Part shown: positions 41,173-49,626 of the stretch, in pieces | Layout of the letters: each line of letters starts with the position of its first letter | How positions within the stretch are numbered: the stretch's first letter is position 1 | DNA from: Mangrovimicrobium sp048323675 | Lineage (GTDB): Bacteria; Pseudomonadota; Gammaproteobacteria; Pseudomonadales; Halieaceae | DNA length: 64,000 bases | Direction: 5' to 3' | NCBI RefSeq assembly: GCF_048323675.1 | Contig: NZ_JBLWFK010000002.1 | Coordinates: forward strand, 372,001-436,000 | Notes under the pieces: model-generated | The model's input: the letters and a program-made list of their open reading frames with translations, nothing else | Told to the model about the DNA's origin: nothing | The model's database searches: none | Made by a program: the position numbers and the translations under genes

Positions 41173-42723
41173 CTAGTGCACCCCGTGCATCAGGCGCTTC
41201 AGCAATGGTGAAAAAACCAGCAGCACCACACCGACAACGAGACCGGTGTGGAAAAGACTGGTGAACAGGTCAGTGTAGGTTTGTAGCGCCGCTGTGCCGT
41301 CGGCAACCACCCCGTCGGTGGTTGTAACCGCGGCCAGCTTGGAAATCTGTGCCGCGAGCATCTCGGAGTAGGCGGTGGCGAGGAACCAGGCACCCATCAT
41401 GACGCCGACCACGGAGGGAACCGACAGCCGGGTGACGGCGGACAGGCCCACCGGCGACAGGCACAATTCCCCCGTGGTATGCAGCAGGTAGGCCAGCACC
41501 ATCCAGTAGCCGGCTACCAGTCCGGAAGCCTCCGGGTGAGTCGCACCGTAAACCAGCGCGCCGAAGCCGAGACCCGCCTGGATTGTGCCGAGGGCGAATT
41601 TTACCGGTGTCCTCGGCTCCAGCCCGCGGCGTCCCAACGCGGTCCAGAGCCAGGCGAACAGGGGAGCGAAGAGGAATATAAACAGCGAATTGAGGGAGCC
41701 GAACTGCGCCGCGGTCAGTTCAACGCCGAAGATCGTCCTGTTCATGACCCGGTCGGCGAACAGGGTCATCGAGGCGGCGGCCTGTTCGAACAGGGCCCAG
41801 AAGACGACGCTGGAGAGGGTCAGCAGAATCAGGGCGATCATCCGTTCCCGCTCCACCCGGTTGCAGCGCGCGACGATAAACCACAGCAGCCCCAGCAGCA
41901 CGACAACCGATAGCAGGTTGAGCAGGATACCCACGGCGCCGTGGAACTGCAGCATCTGCCAGACCACGGCGATGCCACCGATCGCGCCGAGGTAAATGGT
42001 CGCTTCCATGCTGATGCCGAGCGCGGATTTCCCGCGCAGGCGCGCCGGGTCCGCGGGTTCGGCGTGCCCCTGCAGGTGGCCCTGGAAGACGATGAAAGTC
42101 ACCAGCCCGATCACCATCCCCACACCCGCCGTGCCGAAGCCCCAGGCCCAGCCGAGGGTCTCGCCGAGATAGCCACAGAGCAGCGTGGCGGTGAAAGCGC
42201 CGATGTTTATGCCCATGTAGAAGATGGTAAACCCGGCGTCCCGCCGCGGGTCCTCCTCGCTGTAAAGCCGGCCGACGATGGTCGAGATATTGGGTTTGAG
42301 GAAGCCGACGCCCATCACGATCAGCGCCAGTGACAGGTAGAACACCTGGATCGCCGATTCGTCGCGTACCACCTCGCCGGCGATCCGGCGCGCCTGCTCG
42401 CCTTCGACCGCCATTCCCAGGTGACCGAGGACCAGCAGGATGCCGCCGAACACGACCGACTTGCGCATGCCGAGGTAGCGGTCGGCGAGCAGCCCGCCAA
42501 TGATCGGCATGCCGTAGACCAGTCCGGCATAGGCGCCGAGCACGTCGAGGCCGAGTTCGTCGGTAAACAGGTGGTACTTGGTGAGGTAGAGCAACAGCAG
42601 GTACTTCATCCCGTAGAAGGAGAAGCGCTCCCACATTTCGGTGGCGAAGCAGACGAACAGGCCGCTGGGGTGGCCGAGGAGGGTCCTGGAGGGGATCGCG
42701 GGGCTATTGTCCGGGTGGGTCAC
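41173..42723 (-). CDS. POT-family peptide transporter
   Basis: The 516-residue protein has at least twelve hydrophobic helices and POT/PTR2 signatures: FATEMWERFSFYGMKY (ExxERFxYYG), GGLLADRYLGMRKSV and FTIFYMGINIGAF. It imports di- and tripeptides with protons. The start is taken as GTG 42723, because homology begins near GHPSGLFVCF and a promoter lies just upstream (42757-42787); the frame is open to TTG 42897. The ribosome site is weak. Confidence 0.9.
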   Translation of the reverse strand: MTHPDNSPAIPSRTLLGHPSGLFVCFATEMWERFSFYGMKYLLLLYLTKYHLFTDELGLDVLGAYAGLVYGMPIIGGLLADRYLGMRKSVVFGGILLVLGHLGMAVEGEQARRIAGEVVRDESAIQVFYLSLALIVMGVGFLKPNISTIVGRLYSEEDPRRDAGFTIFYMGINIGAFTATLLCGYLGETLGWAWGFGTAGVGMVIGLVTFIVFQGHLQGHAEPADPARLRGKSALGISMEATIYLGAIGGIAVVWQMLQFHGAVGILLNLLSVVVLLGLLWFIVARCNRVERERMIALILLTLSSVVFWALFEQAAASMTLFADRVMNRTIFGVELTAAQFGSLNSLFIFLFAPLFAWLWTALGRRGLEPRTPVKFALGTIQAGLGFGALVYGATHPEASGLVAGYWMVLAYLLHTTGELCLSPVGLSAVTRLSVPSVVGVMMGAWFLATAYSEMLAAQISKLAAVTTTDGVVADGTAALQTYTDLFTSLFHTGLVVGVVLLVFSPLLKRLMHGVH

Positions 42724-42756
42724 GGAGCGGGTACGCCAGTTGCCGGGGATGGCGCC

Positions 42757-42787
42757 ATTATAGGGACAAAGGTTTGCATCGGTCCAA
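42757..42787 (-). promoter_or_regulatory. Sigma-70-like promoter of the POT transporter
   Basis: On the minus strand TTGGAC (42787-42782) and a perfect TATAAT (42762-42757) are separated by 19 bases. The predicted start near 42750 leaves a leader of about 27 bases before GTG 42723, which supports that start codon. Confidence 0.5.
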
Positions 42788-42963
42788 ACGCCTGTCACGG
42801 GATTTTTGCGGTCACCATTGCCCGGCCGCAAAGCCGGTTTCCTCCAGGGGATTGCAGCCAATGGCGCGAGAAGCAATGCCCGTGGCGCAGCGGGCAATGG
42901 GGCAGGGGGATGAATTCAGGTGAAATGGGCGGCAAATTCATTCGGTATTTCCCGGAGTGTGAC

Positions 42964-43419
42964 ATGACCGCAGCCCCCCCCGGGACCTTGTCCGGCCACC
43001 AGTTTCGGCAGCGTTTTGACGAAGCGCGGCATATCGTCGATGACTACGCCCGATTCCTGGCCCAAAGCGGTCCGATGCCAGGGCAGGTCATGGATGCCTC
43101 ACTGTTGCCCCACCCCAAGCACCGAATCCGGTCGGCGGTGCTGCTGTGCCTGAATTGCAATCTCGACCCGGTCCTCGGCGAACACCTCGAGGCCGGTTAC
43201 CTGCTGCTGTCCGCGTTCCAGGACGGCGTCGGCCCCCGGGCCGTGGGAGAGGTGTTTGCCCACCTGGAACTGGAAGCCGATCCCCATGCCATTGACGCGA
43301 TCCTGAAGCGCGAGTACCAGGCCGCAGATCCCTTCCGCAACCGCGCCCGCCAGGAACTGCAGGAACTGCATCGCGACCTCGAGTCCCTGCGCCGCGCTAT
43401 CGCTCCCGCTTCCCACTAG
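42964..43419 (+). CDS. Unrecognised soluble protein
   Basis: I do not recognise this 151-residue protein. It is soluble and mainly helical, with RQRFDEARHIVDDYARFLAQ, a central segment HRIRSAVLLCLNCNLDPVLG, LEAGYLLLSAFQDGVG and a charged C-terminal helix (RARQELQELHRDLESLRRAI). ATG 42964 has GGAG seven bases upstream; ATG 42910 is possible but poorly spaced. It is divergent from the POT gene and 98 bases upstream of oadG. Confidence 0.6.
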   Translation: MTAAPPGTLSGHQFRQRFDEARHIVDDYARFLAQSGPMPGQVMDASLLPHPKHRIRSAVLLCLNCNLDPVLGEHLEAGYLLLSAFQDGVGPRAVGEVFAHLELEADPHAIDAILKREYQAADPFRNRARQELQELHRDLESLRRAIAPASH

Positions 43420-43517
43420 CCTCCCCGCAAGGGTTAGCAGGCATGGCGCCGGCGCTATGCCTGTTTTATGCTTAGACTTGCAATCGCAGCCGCCGCAGGC
43501 GGCGTCACGGGGATGCC

Positions 43518-43775
43518 ATGCACGAAAGCCTGTTTGTCCAGGGTCTGGAACTTATGCTCTATGGCATGGGTACCGTGGTGATTTTCCTGTCCCTGCTGGT
43601 ACTGGCGACATCGGCCATGTCCCGGTTCATCAGTCGTCATTTTGCCGAGACCAGCGCGATTACTGTTTCCGCCAGGCCCCCAGCCACCGGCAAGCCGCAA
43701 GCGGTTGACGACAGCGAACTCGTCGCGGTGATCAGCGCCGCCGTACAAAGCCACCGCCAGCGCCGCGGGCGTTGA
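43518..43775 (+). CDS. oadG: Oxaloacetate decarboxylase gamma chain
   Basis: The 85-residue protein has one membrane helix (LYGMGTVVIFLSLLVLATSA) and a polar C-terminal tail, as in OadG, the chain that links the carboxyltransferase to the membrane pump. The context is decisive: oadA and oadB follow. A GC-rich hairpin (43490-43506) lies just upstream of the ribosome site. Confidence 0.88.
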   Translation: MHESLFVQGLELMLYGMGTVVIFLSLLVLATSAMSRFISRHFAETSAITVSARPPATGKPQAVDDSELVAVISAAVQSHRQRRGR

Positions 43776-43805
43776 CCGGGAATTCAATGACCAAGAGGTA
43801 TGACA

Positions 43806-45626
43806 ATGAGTGAAAAGCGGCAGCCTTTGGGAATAACCGATGTCGTCCTGCGCGATGCTTCCCAGTCGTTGCTCGCCACCCGGGTGAGGCTCGACGACAT
43901 GTTGCCGATCGCCGCCAAACTCGACGAGATCGGCTTCTGGTCGCTGGAGTCCTGGGGCGGCGCCACCTTCGACGCCTGTATCCGCTACCTCGGCGAAGAC
44001 CCCTGGGAGCGCATTCGCGAACTGAAAAAGGCGATGCCGAAAACCCCGCAGCAGATGCTGTTCCGTGGCCAGAATATCCTCGGTTACCGCCATTACGCGG
44101 ACGACGTCGTGGCGAAATTCGTCGAGCGCGCCGCCGTCAACGGCGTGGATGTATTCCGGGTATTCGATGCCATGAACGACATGCGCAATATCGAGGTGGC
44201 GCTGAAAGCGGTGAAAGACGTCGGCAAGCATGCCCAGGGCACGATCTCCTACACCCTGAGTCCGGTGCATACGATTGATACCTGGGTGGAACAGGGCAAG
44301 CGCATCGAGGACATGGGCGCGGACTCCATTGCGATCAAGGATATGGCCGGCCTGCTGCACCCCTATGATGGATACGAACTGGTCACCCGCCTGAAGGCGG
44401 CCTGCGCTATCCCGATTCACATGCAGTGCCACGCGACGACTGGCCTGTCCACCGCGACCATCCTGAAATGTGTCGAAGCGGGCATCGACAACGTCGACAC
44501 CTCCATTTCCTCGATGTCGATGACCTACGGCCATTCACCCACCGAGTCCGTGGTGGCCATCCTCCAGGGCACCGGACGGGACACCGGGCTGGATATCCAT
44601 GCGCTGGAAGAGGTTGCCGCCTATTTTCGCGAGGTGCGCAAGAAATACGCCAGATTCGAGGGCTCACTGCGCGGGGTGGATTCCCGCATTCTGGTTGCCC
44701 AGGTTCCCGGCGGCATGCTGACCAACATGGAAAACCAGTTGAAGGAGCAGGGTGCGGCGGACAAGCTCGACCAGGTGCTGGAGGAGATCCCCCGGGTACG
44801 CGAAGACCTCGGCTTTATTCCCCTGGTGACGCCGACTTCGCAGATTGTCGGCACCCAGGCGGTGATCAACGTATTGACCGGTGAGCGTTACAAATCCATT
44901 TCCAGGGAGACCGCCGGGGTCCTGAAAGGCGAATACGGCGCTACCCCGGCGCCGGTGAATGCGCAGTTGCAGGCACGGGTACTGGAGGGAGCCGAACCCA
45001 TCACCTGTCGTCCCGCGGACCTGATCGAGCCGGAGCTCGATTCCCTGGTAGCCGAACTGCGCAGTCTCGCCGGGGAAAAAAATATCCGCCTCAGCGCCGG
45101 GGAGGGTGAGATCGACGATGTCCTCACCTACGCGCTGTTTCCCCAGGTCGGCCTCAAGTTCCTCGAGAACCGCGGCAATCCCGCCGCCTTCGAACCCGCT
45201 CCGGGCAGTGAAGCCGCCGCCGCGCCGAAGGCAGAGCCCGCGGCAGCGCCGGCACCGGTCAGCGCTGCGGTAGCGGGCAGCGACGTCTACACGGTAACGG
45301 TCAACGGCAAGCGCTATGTGGTCGAGGTGGCCGAGGGCGGTGAGCTTGCCGCCGTCGCTGCGGCCGCTGCACCGGCCGCGCCTGCCGCCGCGGCCCTCCC
45401 GGCCAGTGAAGAGGGCGAGATACTGGCGGCGCCCCTGGCCGGCAACATATTCAAGGTCAATGTCGCCGTAGGCGATGTGGTCAGTGCCGGCGATGTGGTG
45501 ATCATGCTCGAAGCGATGAAAATGGAGACCGAGGTGCGTGCCGCGCAGAGCGGCAAGGTCACCGCCGTCAAGGTCAAGGCCGGAGACGCGGTGGCGGTGG
45601 GTGATCCACTGATCGTGATCGCCTGA
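43806..45626 (+). CDS. oadA: Oxaloacetate decarboxylase alpha chain (biotin)
   Basis: The 606-residue protein has an N-terminal carboxyltransferase TIM barrel (TDVVLRDASQSLLATRVR, FDAMNDMRN, MQCHATTGLSTAT), an Ala/Pro-rich linker (about 460-530) and a biotinyl domain with the biotin Lys in LEAMKMETEV near residue 570. It moves the carboxyl group of oxaloacetate to biotin; OadB then uses the decarboxylation to pump Na+. ATG 43806 is favoured (AGAGGT six bases upstream) over ATG 43800. Part of oadGAB. Confidence 0.95.
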   Translation: MSEKRQPLGITDVVLRDASQSLLATRVRLDDMLPIAAKLDEIGFWSLESWGGATFDACIRYLGEDPWERIRELKKAMPKTPQQMLFRGQNILGYRHYADDVVAKFVERAAVNGVDVFRVFDAMNDMRNIEVALKAVKDVGKHAQGTISYTLSPVHTIDTWVEQGKRIEDMGADSIAIKDMAGLLHPYDGYELVTRLKAACAIPIHMQCHATTGLSTATILKCVEAGIDNVDTSISSMSMTYGHSPTESVVAILQGTGRDTGLDIHALEEVAAYFREVRKKYARFEGSLRGVDSRILVAQVPGGMLTNMENQLKEQGAADKLDQVLEEIPRVREDLGFIPLVTPTSQIVGTQAVINVLTGERYKSISRETAGVLKGEYGATPAPVNAQLQARVLEGAEPITCRPADLIEPELDSLVAELRSLAGEKNIRLSAGEGEIDDVLTYALFPQVGLKFLENRGNPAAFEPAPGSEAAAAPKAEPAAAPAPVSAAVAGSDVYTVTVNGKRYVVEVAEGGELAAVAAAAAPAAPAAAALPASEEGEILAAPLAGNIFKVNVAVGDVVSAGDVVIMLEAMKMETEVRAAQSGKVTAVKVKAGDAVAVGDPLIVIA

Positions 45627-45627
45627 T

Positions 45628-46932
45628 ATGGACGAGCTGTTGCGCCTGTGGGCCTCCTCTGGCCTTGCCCAGTTCAGCTTCGGCCAGGGTTTCATGATCC
45701 TGGTGGGCTTGCTGCTGCTGTACCTGGCCATCGAACGCAAATTCGAGCCGCTGCTGCTGGTGCCGATCGGCTTCGGCGGTATTCTCGCGAACATTCCGGG
45801 GGCCGGGATGGCCTATTCAGCGGTGGAAAACGCGATCCTGGCCGGGGACCCCGCCATTCAGCAGTCACTGGCTGCACTGTTCCAGGTACCCGCGGATACC
45901 GCGGCCAAGACGCTGTTGGCAGCCTATGACGGCGACCTCGCCGCCACCCGCAGTGCGGCTACCCAACTCGCCCTGGATGCCGGCTACAGCAACGGCATGC
46001 TCTACAACTTCTATTCCGTGGCGATTGCCAGCGGCGTCGCCCCGCTGGTGATTTTCATGGGCGTGGGAGCGATGACGGATTTCGGTCCCCTGCTGGCCAA
46101 CCCGAAAACCCTGTACCTGGGGGCTGCTGCGCAGTTCGGGATTTTTGCCACCGTGCTCGGAGCGGTGGGGCTCACCCACTTCGGTATCATGGATTTTTCC
46201 CTTGCCGATGCCGCTGCGATCGGCATTATCGGCGGCGCCGACGGCCCCACGGCAATCTACGTTTCCAGCCTGCTGGCGCCGGACCTGCTCGGCGCCATTG
46301 CGGTAGCCGCTTATTCCTATATGGCCCTGGTGCCGATGATCCAGCCACCGATCATGCGCGCGCTGACCACGGAAGAGGAGCGGCGGATAGAAATGAAGCA
46401 ACTGCGCCACGTGTCGCGCCTGGAAAAGATCGTTTTCCCGCTGATCCTGCTGATCCTGGTGGCGTTGCTGCTGCCGGCAGCCGCGCCGCTGCTGGGAATG
46501 TTCTGCTTCGGCAACCTGATGAAGGAATGCGGGGTAGTCGACCGCCTCTCGGATACCGCGCAGAATGCCCTGATCAACATCACCACCATATTCCTCGGCC
46601 TCTCGGTTGGCTCCAAGCTGGTCGCCGACAAGTTTCTCGATATCAACACCCTCGGCATTCTTGGCCTGGGTATCATCGCCTTCGCCATCGGCACCGCCAG
46701 TGGCGTGCTGATTGCCCGCCTGATGAACCGCTACGGCAGTACGCCGGTCAATCCCCTGATCGGTTCCGCCGGGGTCTCCGCTGTGCCAATGGCAGCCCGG
46801 GTCAGCAACAAGCTCGGCCTTGAAGCTAACCCGCACAACTTCCTGTTGATGCATGCCATGGGGCCCAATGTCGCCGGGGTGATCGGTTCCGCCGTCGCCG
46901 CCGGGGTGATGATCAGCCTCGTCGGCGGTTGA
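45628..46932 (+). CDS. oadB: Oxaloacetate decarboxylase beta chain (Na+ pump)
   Basis: The 434-residue membrane protein has about nine to eleven helices and the conserved pump motifs of OadB: FMGVGAMTDFGPLLANP (with the Na+-binding Asp), GGADGPTAIYVSS and FCFGNLMKECGVVDRLS, and NPLIGSAGVSAVPMAARVS. It decarboxylates carboxybiotin and exports two Na+. Together with the CPA1 antiporter at 21 kb it points to a sodium cycle. Its start follows the oadA stop by one base. Confidence 0.95.
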   Translation: MDELLRLWASSGLAQFSFGQGFMILVGLLLLYLAIERKFEPLLLVPIGFGGILANIPGAGMAYSAVENAILAGDPAIQQSLAALFQVPADTAAKTLLAAYDGDLAATRSAATQLALDAGYSNGMLYNFYSVAIASGVAPLVIFMGVGAMTDFGPLLANPKTLYLGAAAQFGIFATVLGAVGLTHFGIMDFSLADAAAIGIIGGADGPTAIYVSSLLAPDLLGAIAVAAYSYMALVPMIQPPIMRALTTEEERRIEMKQLRHVSRLEKIVFPLILLILVALLLPAAAPLLGMFCFGNLMKECGVVDRLSDTAQNALINITTIFLGLSVGSKLVADKFLDINTLGILGLGIIAFAIGTASGVLIARLMNRYGSTPVNPLIGSAGVSAVPMAARVSNKLGLEANPHNFLLMHAMGPNVAGVIGSAVAAGVMISLVGG

Positions 46933-46966
46933 ACCGCCATCCAGTTCCTACCTTGGAGTCAATTGC

Positions 46967-47356
46967 TTGAACCTGTTTGAAACCACGATAAAACCGCGCT
47001 TCTACGAGACCGACGGTCTTGGCCATATCAGTAATACGGTGATTCCCGCCTGGTTCGAGATCGGTCGCACGGAATTTCTCAGCAGCCTGGCCGGTGAAAA
47101 ACGCACCTGGCTGACCGCCTCCGTACAGATCGATTATGTCGCCGAGACCTTTTACGGCACCGACGTGACAGTGCGCATCACCGGCGCCAAACCCGGCAAC
47201 AGCTCGCTGACGCTGTACTGCGAGATACTGCAGGAGGGCAGGGTGACCGTGAGGGGAAGTTCAGTTCTGGTGCACATGAGTGATGATCGCAGCGGTTCCG
47301 CGCGGATTCCCGACGCAGTTCGCGAGGCGCTGGCCAGCGCGGGTAACAGTACCTGA
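46967..47356 (+). CDS. Acyl-CoA thioesterase, hot-dog fold
   Basis: The 129-residue protein has the 4-hydroxybenzoyl-CoA thioesterase/FadM pattern: RFYETDGLGHISNTVIPAWFE with the catalytic Asp, and VQIDYVAETFYGTDVTV. It hydrolyses acyl-CoA, substrate unknown. Start TTG 46967 is preferred: GGAG is eight bases upstream and no ATG fits before the Asp motif. It lies 34 bases after oadB and may be co-transcribed. Confidence 0.82.
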   Translation: MNLFETTIKPRFYETDGLGHISNTVIPAWFEIGRTEFLSSLAGEKRTWLTASVQIDYVAETFYGTDVTVRITGAKPGNSSLTLYCEILQEGRVTVRGSSVLVHMSDDRSGSARIPDAVREALASAGNST

Positions 47357-47392
47357 TGACGCAGGCCGGGGTGCAGCCTGCAATTCCGGACG

Positions 47393-48157
47393 CTATTTCC
47401 CCAGCGCCTGCTGGTAGGCGGCGATGGTAGCCGCGAGCCCCATACGCAGCGCATCCACGGTCAGGGCGTGGCCGATCGAGACTTCCAGCAGGCCCGGAAC
47501 CTCGGCGGCGAAACGCGGCAGGTTGTGCAGGTCGAGGTCGTGGCCGGCGTTGATGCCGAGGCCGGCCTCGCCGGCGGCCTCTGCCGCACGCACAAACTCC
47601 GCCAGCACGGCATCTGCTGCAGCGCCGGATTTACAGGCCGCGGCATAGGTTTCCGTATAGAGTTCGATCCGGTCTGCGCCGACCTGGGCGGCGAGACGAA
47701 TCTGCTCGGGTACCGGGTCCATGAACAGGCTGGTGCGAATACCCAGTGATTTCAGCTCTTCCACCAGCGGGGCCACGCGGTCGCCGTCTTTTTTCAGGTC
47801 GAAGCCGTGGTCCGATGTGAGTTGGCCGTCGCCATCGGGGACCAGGGTGCACTGGGCCGGCCTGATCGCCTTGACCAGTTCCATGAACCCGGGGTAATCG
47901 GACACTCCGGCACGCTCGCTGCGGCGCGGGCCGGTCATCGGGTTGCCCTCGATATTGAACTCGACGCTGAGCATCGCGGCGAGGTCAAAGCAGTCCTGAA
48001 CGCGTATGTGGCGCTGGTCCGGCCGCGGGTGCACGGTGATACCGTCGGCGCCGGCGTCGATGCACATCTGCGCATGCAGGGGTATATCCGGGTTGGTGGT
48101 GTCCCGGGAGTTGCGGATCAGGGCGATTTTGTTGAGGTTGACAGAGAGGGCGATCAT
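47393..48157 (-). CDS. pdxJ: Pyridoxine 5'-phosphate synthase
   Basis: The 254-residue TIM-barrel enzyme condenses 1-deoxyxylulose-5-phosphate with 3-amino-2-oxopropyl phosphate to give PNP. Seen motifs: LSVNLNKIALIRNSR, AGADGITVHPRPDQRHI, EFNIEGNP, LVPDGDGQLTSDHGF, ELYTETYA and GINAGHDLDLHNLP. ATG 48157 matches the family start; the upstream seven codons overlap the cyclophilin end. Unlike in E. coli, it is not next to recO or acpS. Confidence 0.93.
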   Translation of the reverse strand: MIALSVNLNKIALIRNSRDTTNPDIPLHAQMCIDAGADGITVHPRPDQRHIRVQDCFDLAAMLSVEFNIEGNPMTGPRRSERAGVSDYPGFMELVKAIRPAQCTLVPDGDGQLTSDHGFDLKKDGDRVAPLVEELKSLGIRTSLFMDPVPEQIRLAAQVGADRIELYTETYAAACKSGAAADAVLAEFVRAAEAAGEAGLGINAGHDLDLHNLPRFAAEVPGLLEVSIGHALTVDALRMGLAATIAAYQQALGK

Positions 48158-48161
48158 CGGG

Positions 48162-48725
48162 TTATTGCCGCACCACATCGAGAATCTCGATAGGCTCCAC
48201 GGGAACGTCCTGCTGGCCGTTCATCGCCTGGGTCGGCGCGGTGACGATGTAGTCGACGACGCTCATGCCATTGATCACCTCGCCGAACACGGCGTATCCG
48301 TCGCGCCCCGGCATCCAGTCCAGGCGCATATTGTTGCGGACGTTGATGAAAAACTGGGCGGTGGCGGAATCCGGGTCATCGGTGCGCGCCATGGCAATGG
48401 TGCCGCGGGTATTGTGCAGGCGGTTGCGCGATTCGTTGACGATGGCATCCCCGGTCTCCTTTTCGCTCATGTCCGGCAGGAAACCGCCGCCCTGGATCAT
48501 GAAGTCGGGGATGACGCGGTGGAAAATCGTGCCCTTGTAGAAACCCTCGTCCACGTAGCGAAGGAAGTTTTCCACGGTCACCGGGGATTTATCCGCATAC
48601 AGGCGCAGGGTGATGTCGCCTTCACTGGTCTTGATCAGGACGACCGGGTCCCCGGGAGACGCCTGTGCCAGGGCGGCCACGGGGGCCAGGAGGAGTGTGA
48701 GACTCAGTATCAGCTTGCGCAGCAT
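48162..48725 (-). CDS. Periplasmic peptidyl-prolyl isomerase (cyclophilin)
   Basis: The 187-residue protein has a signal peptide (MLRKLILSLTLLLAPVAALA) and a cyclophilin domain: FHRVIPDFMIQGGGF, RGTIAMARTDDPDSATAQFF and FGEVINGMSVVD. The Trp of eukaryotic cyclophilins is absent, as in bacterial PpiA types. It speeds proline isomerisation in envelope proteins. The pdxJ start is four bases beyond its stop, so both may be one operon. Confidence 0.92.
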   Translation of the reverse strand: MLRKLILSLTLLLAPVAALAQASPGDPVVLIKTSEGDITLRLYADKSPVTVENFLRYVDEGFYKGTIFHRVIPDFMIQGGGFLPDMSEKETGDAIVNESRNRLHNTRGTIAMARTDDPDSATAQFFINVRNNMRLDWMPGRDGYAVFGEVINGMSVVDYIVTAPTQAMNGQQDVPVEPIEILDVVRQ

Positions 48726-48764
48726 GGTGACTCCTGTGAGTAATCGCGGCCGGGAACCAGTCCC

Positions 48765-49433
48765 TCAGCCCCATTCGGACATGCGCCGGCGCCGGGGCCA
48801 CAACCGCGGGACGACCAGCGTGATAACCACCCCGAGCAGAACTGCCAGGGCACCATTGATAAAATCGCCGCTTTGCAGCTTGTCGGTGAGGCGCTGATTT
48901 TCTGCCTTCAGCATTTCGGTCTCGGAGCGCAGGTTCTCGGCCTCCTCGACCAGGCGGCGGTTGTCCGCATCCAGTTGCACCGCATTGCCGGATATCTGCT
49001 GTAGTCGCGCCAGTTCCGACTCTACCTCGTCGAGTTCGCCCCCGGTATCGCCCAATTGCTCGGAGAGATTGGTTTTCTCCGAACGCAGGGTTTCGAGCTG
49101 CGCCGTCAGTTCCTGGTTCTTGGCGGCCAGTTGCTCGGCGCGGGCCTCGGCCGCGGGCAGGCGCACCTGGGCGGGCGCCTGCTGGGTGAGGAATTCGGTG
49201 CGGACCCAGCCGTCGATGCCGCTGTCGGTAGTGACTTCGACCCATTCGCCGTCCTCTGCCGTCGATTTCAGGCTCATCTTTGCTCCCGGGGTGAGTTTGC
49301 CCAGCCAGCGGTACTCGTTGCCGGGTCCCGAGTGCAGGACGATGAACACCTCGTCGCTGACATAACGGGTGCCCTGGGCGAAGGCGGGCAGGGAAGCGGA
49401 AAGGATGGCAAGGATGAACAGCAGGTGTCGCAA
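48765..49433 (-). CDS. SH3-domain envelope protein, YgiM/TIGR04211-like
   Basis: The 222-residue protein has a signal peptide (cleavage after AFA, residue 19), a bacterial SH3 domain (RYVSDEVFIVLHSGPGNEYR ... GWVRTEFL), a coiled coil from about residue 95 to 185 rich in Glu/Gln/Leu, one membrane helix (GALAVLLGVVITLVV) and a short basic cytoplasmic end (RRRRMSEWG). This matches TIGR04211/YgiM. The role in the envelope is unknown. No neighbour gives a clue. Confidence 0.88.
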   Translation of the reverse strand: MRHLLFILAILSASLPAFAQGTRYVSDEVFIVLHSGPGNEYRWLGKLTPGAKMSLKSTAEDGEWVEVTTDSGIDGWVRTEFLTQQAPAQVRLPAAEARAEQLAAKNQELTAQLETLRSEKTNLSEQLGDTGGELDEVESELARLQQISGNAVQLDADNRRLVEEAENLRSETEMLKAENQRLTDKLQSGDFINGALAVLLGVVITLVVPRLWPRRRRMSEWG

Positions 49434-49626
49434 AAGTGGTTCCTCGGCGGTGGTGGTCGATCGGGTTTCAAAAGCGGCGCTAGTTTACCCCCGATGGGCG
49501 GTGATTTGAATTGTGCCGTCATTTGCACCAAATGGTCATTGCTGGCATTGGGCACCGGGGCTAGCCTTACTGCGCCTGGGAGCTATCTGCCGACCCGGAG
49601 CCAGTACGCATGACAAGGGGAGACGC

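Noticed and set aside
43455..44534. 359-codon minus-strand frame across oadG and oadA
   Set aside because: The oadGAB genes account for the region fully, with overlapping ends and known motifs.
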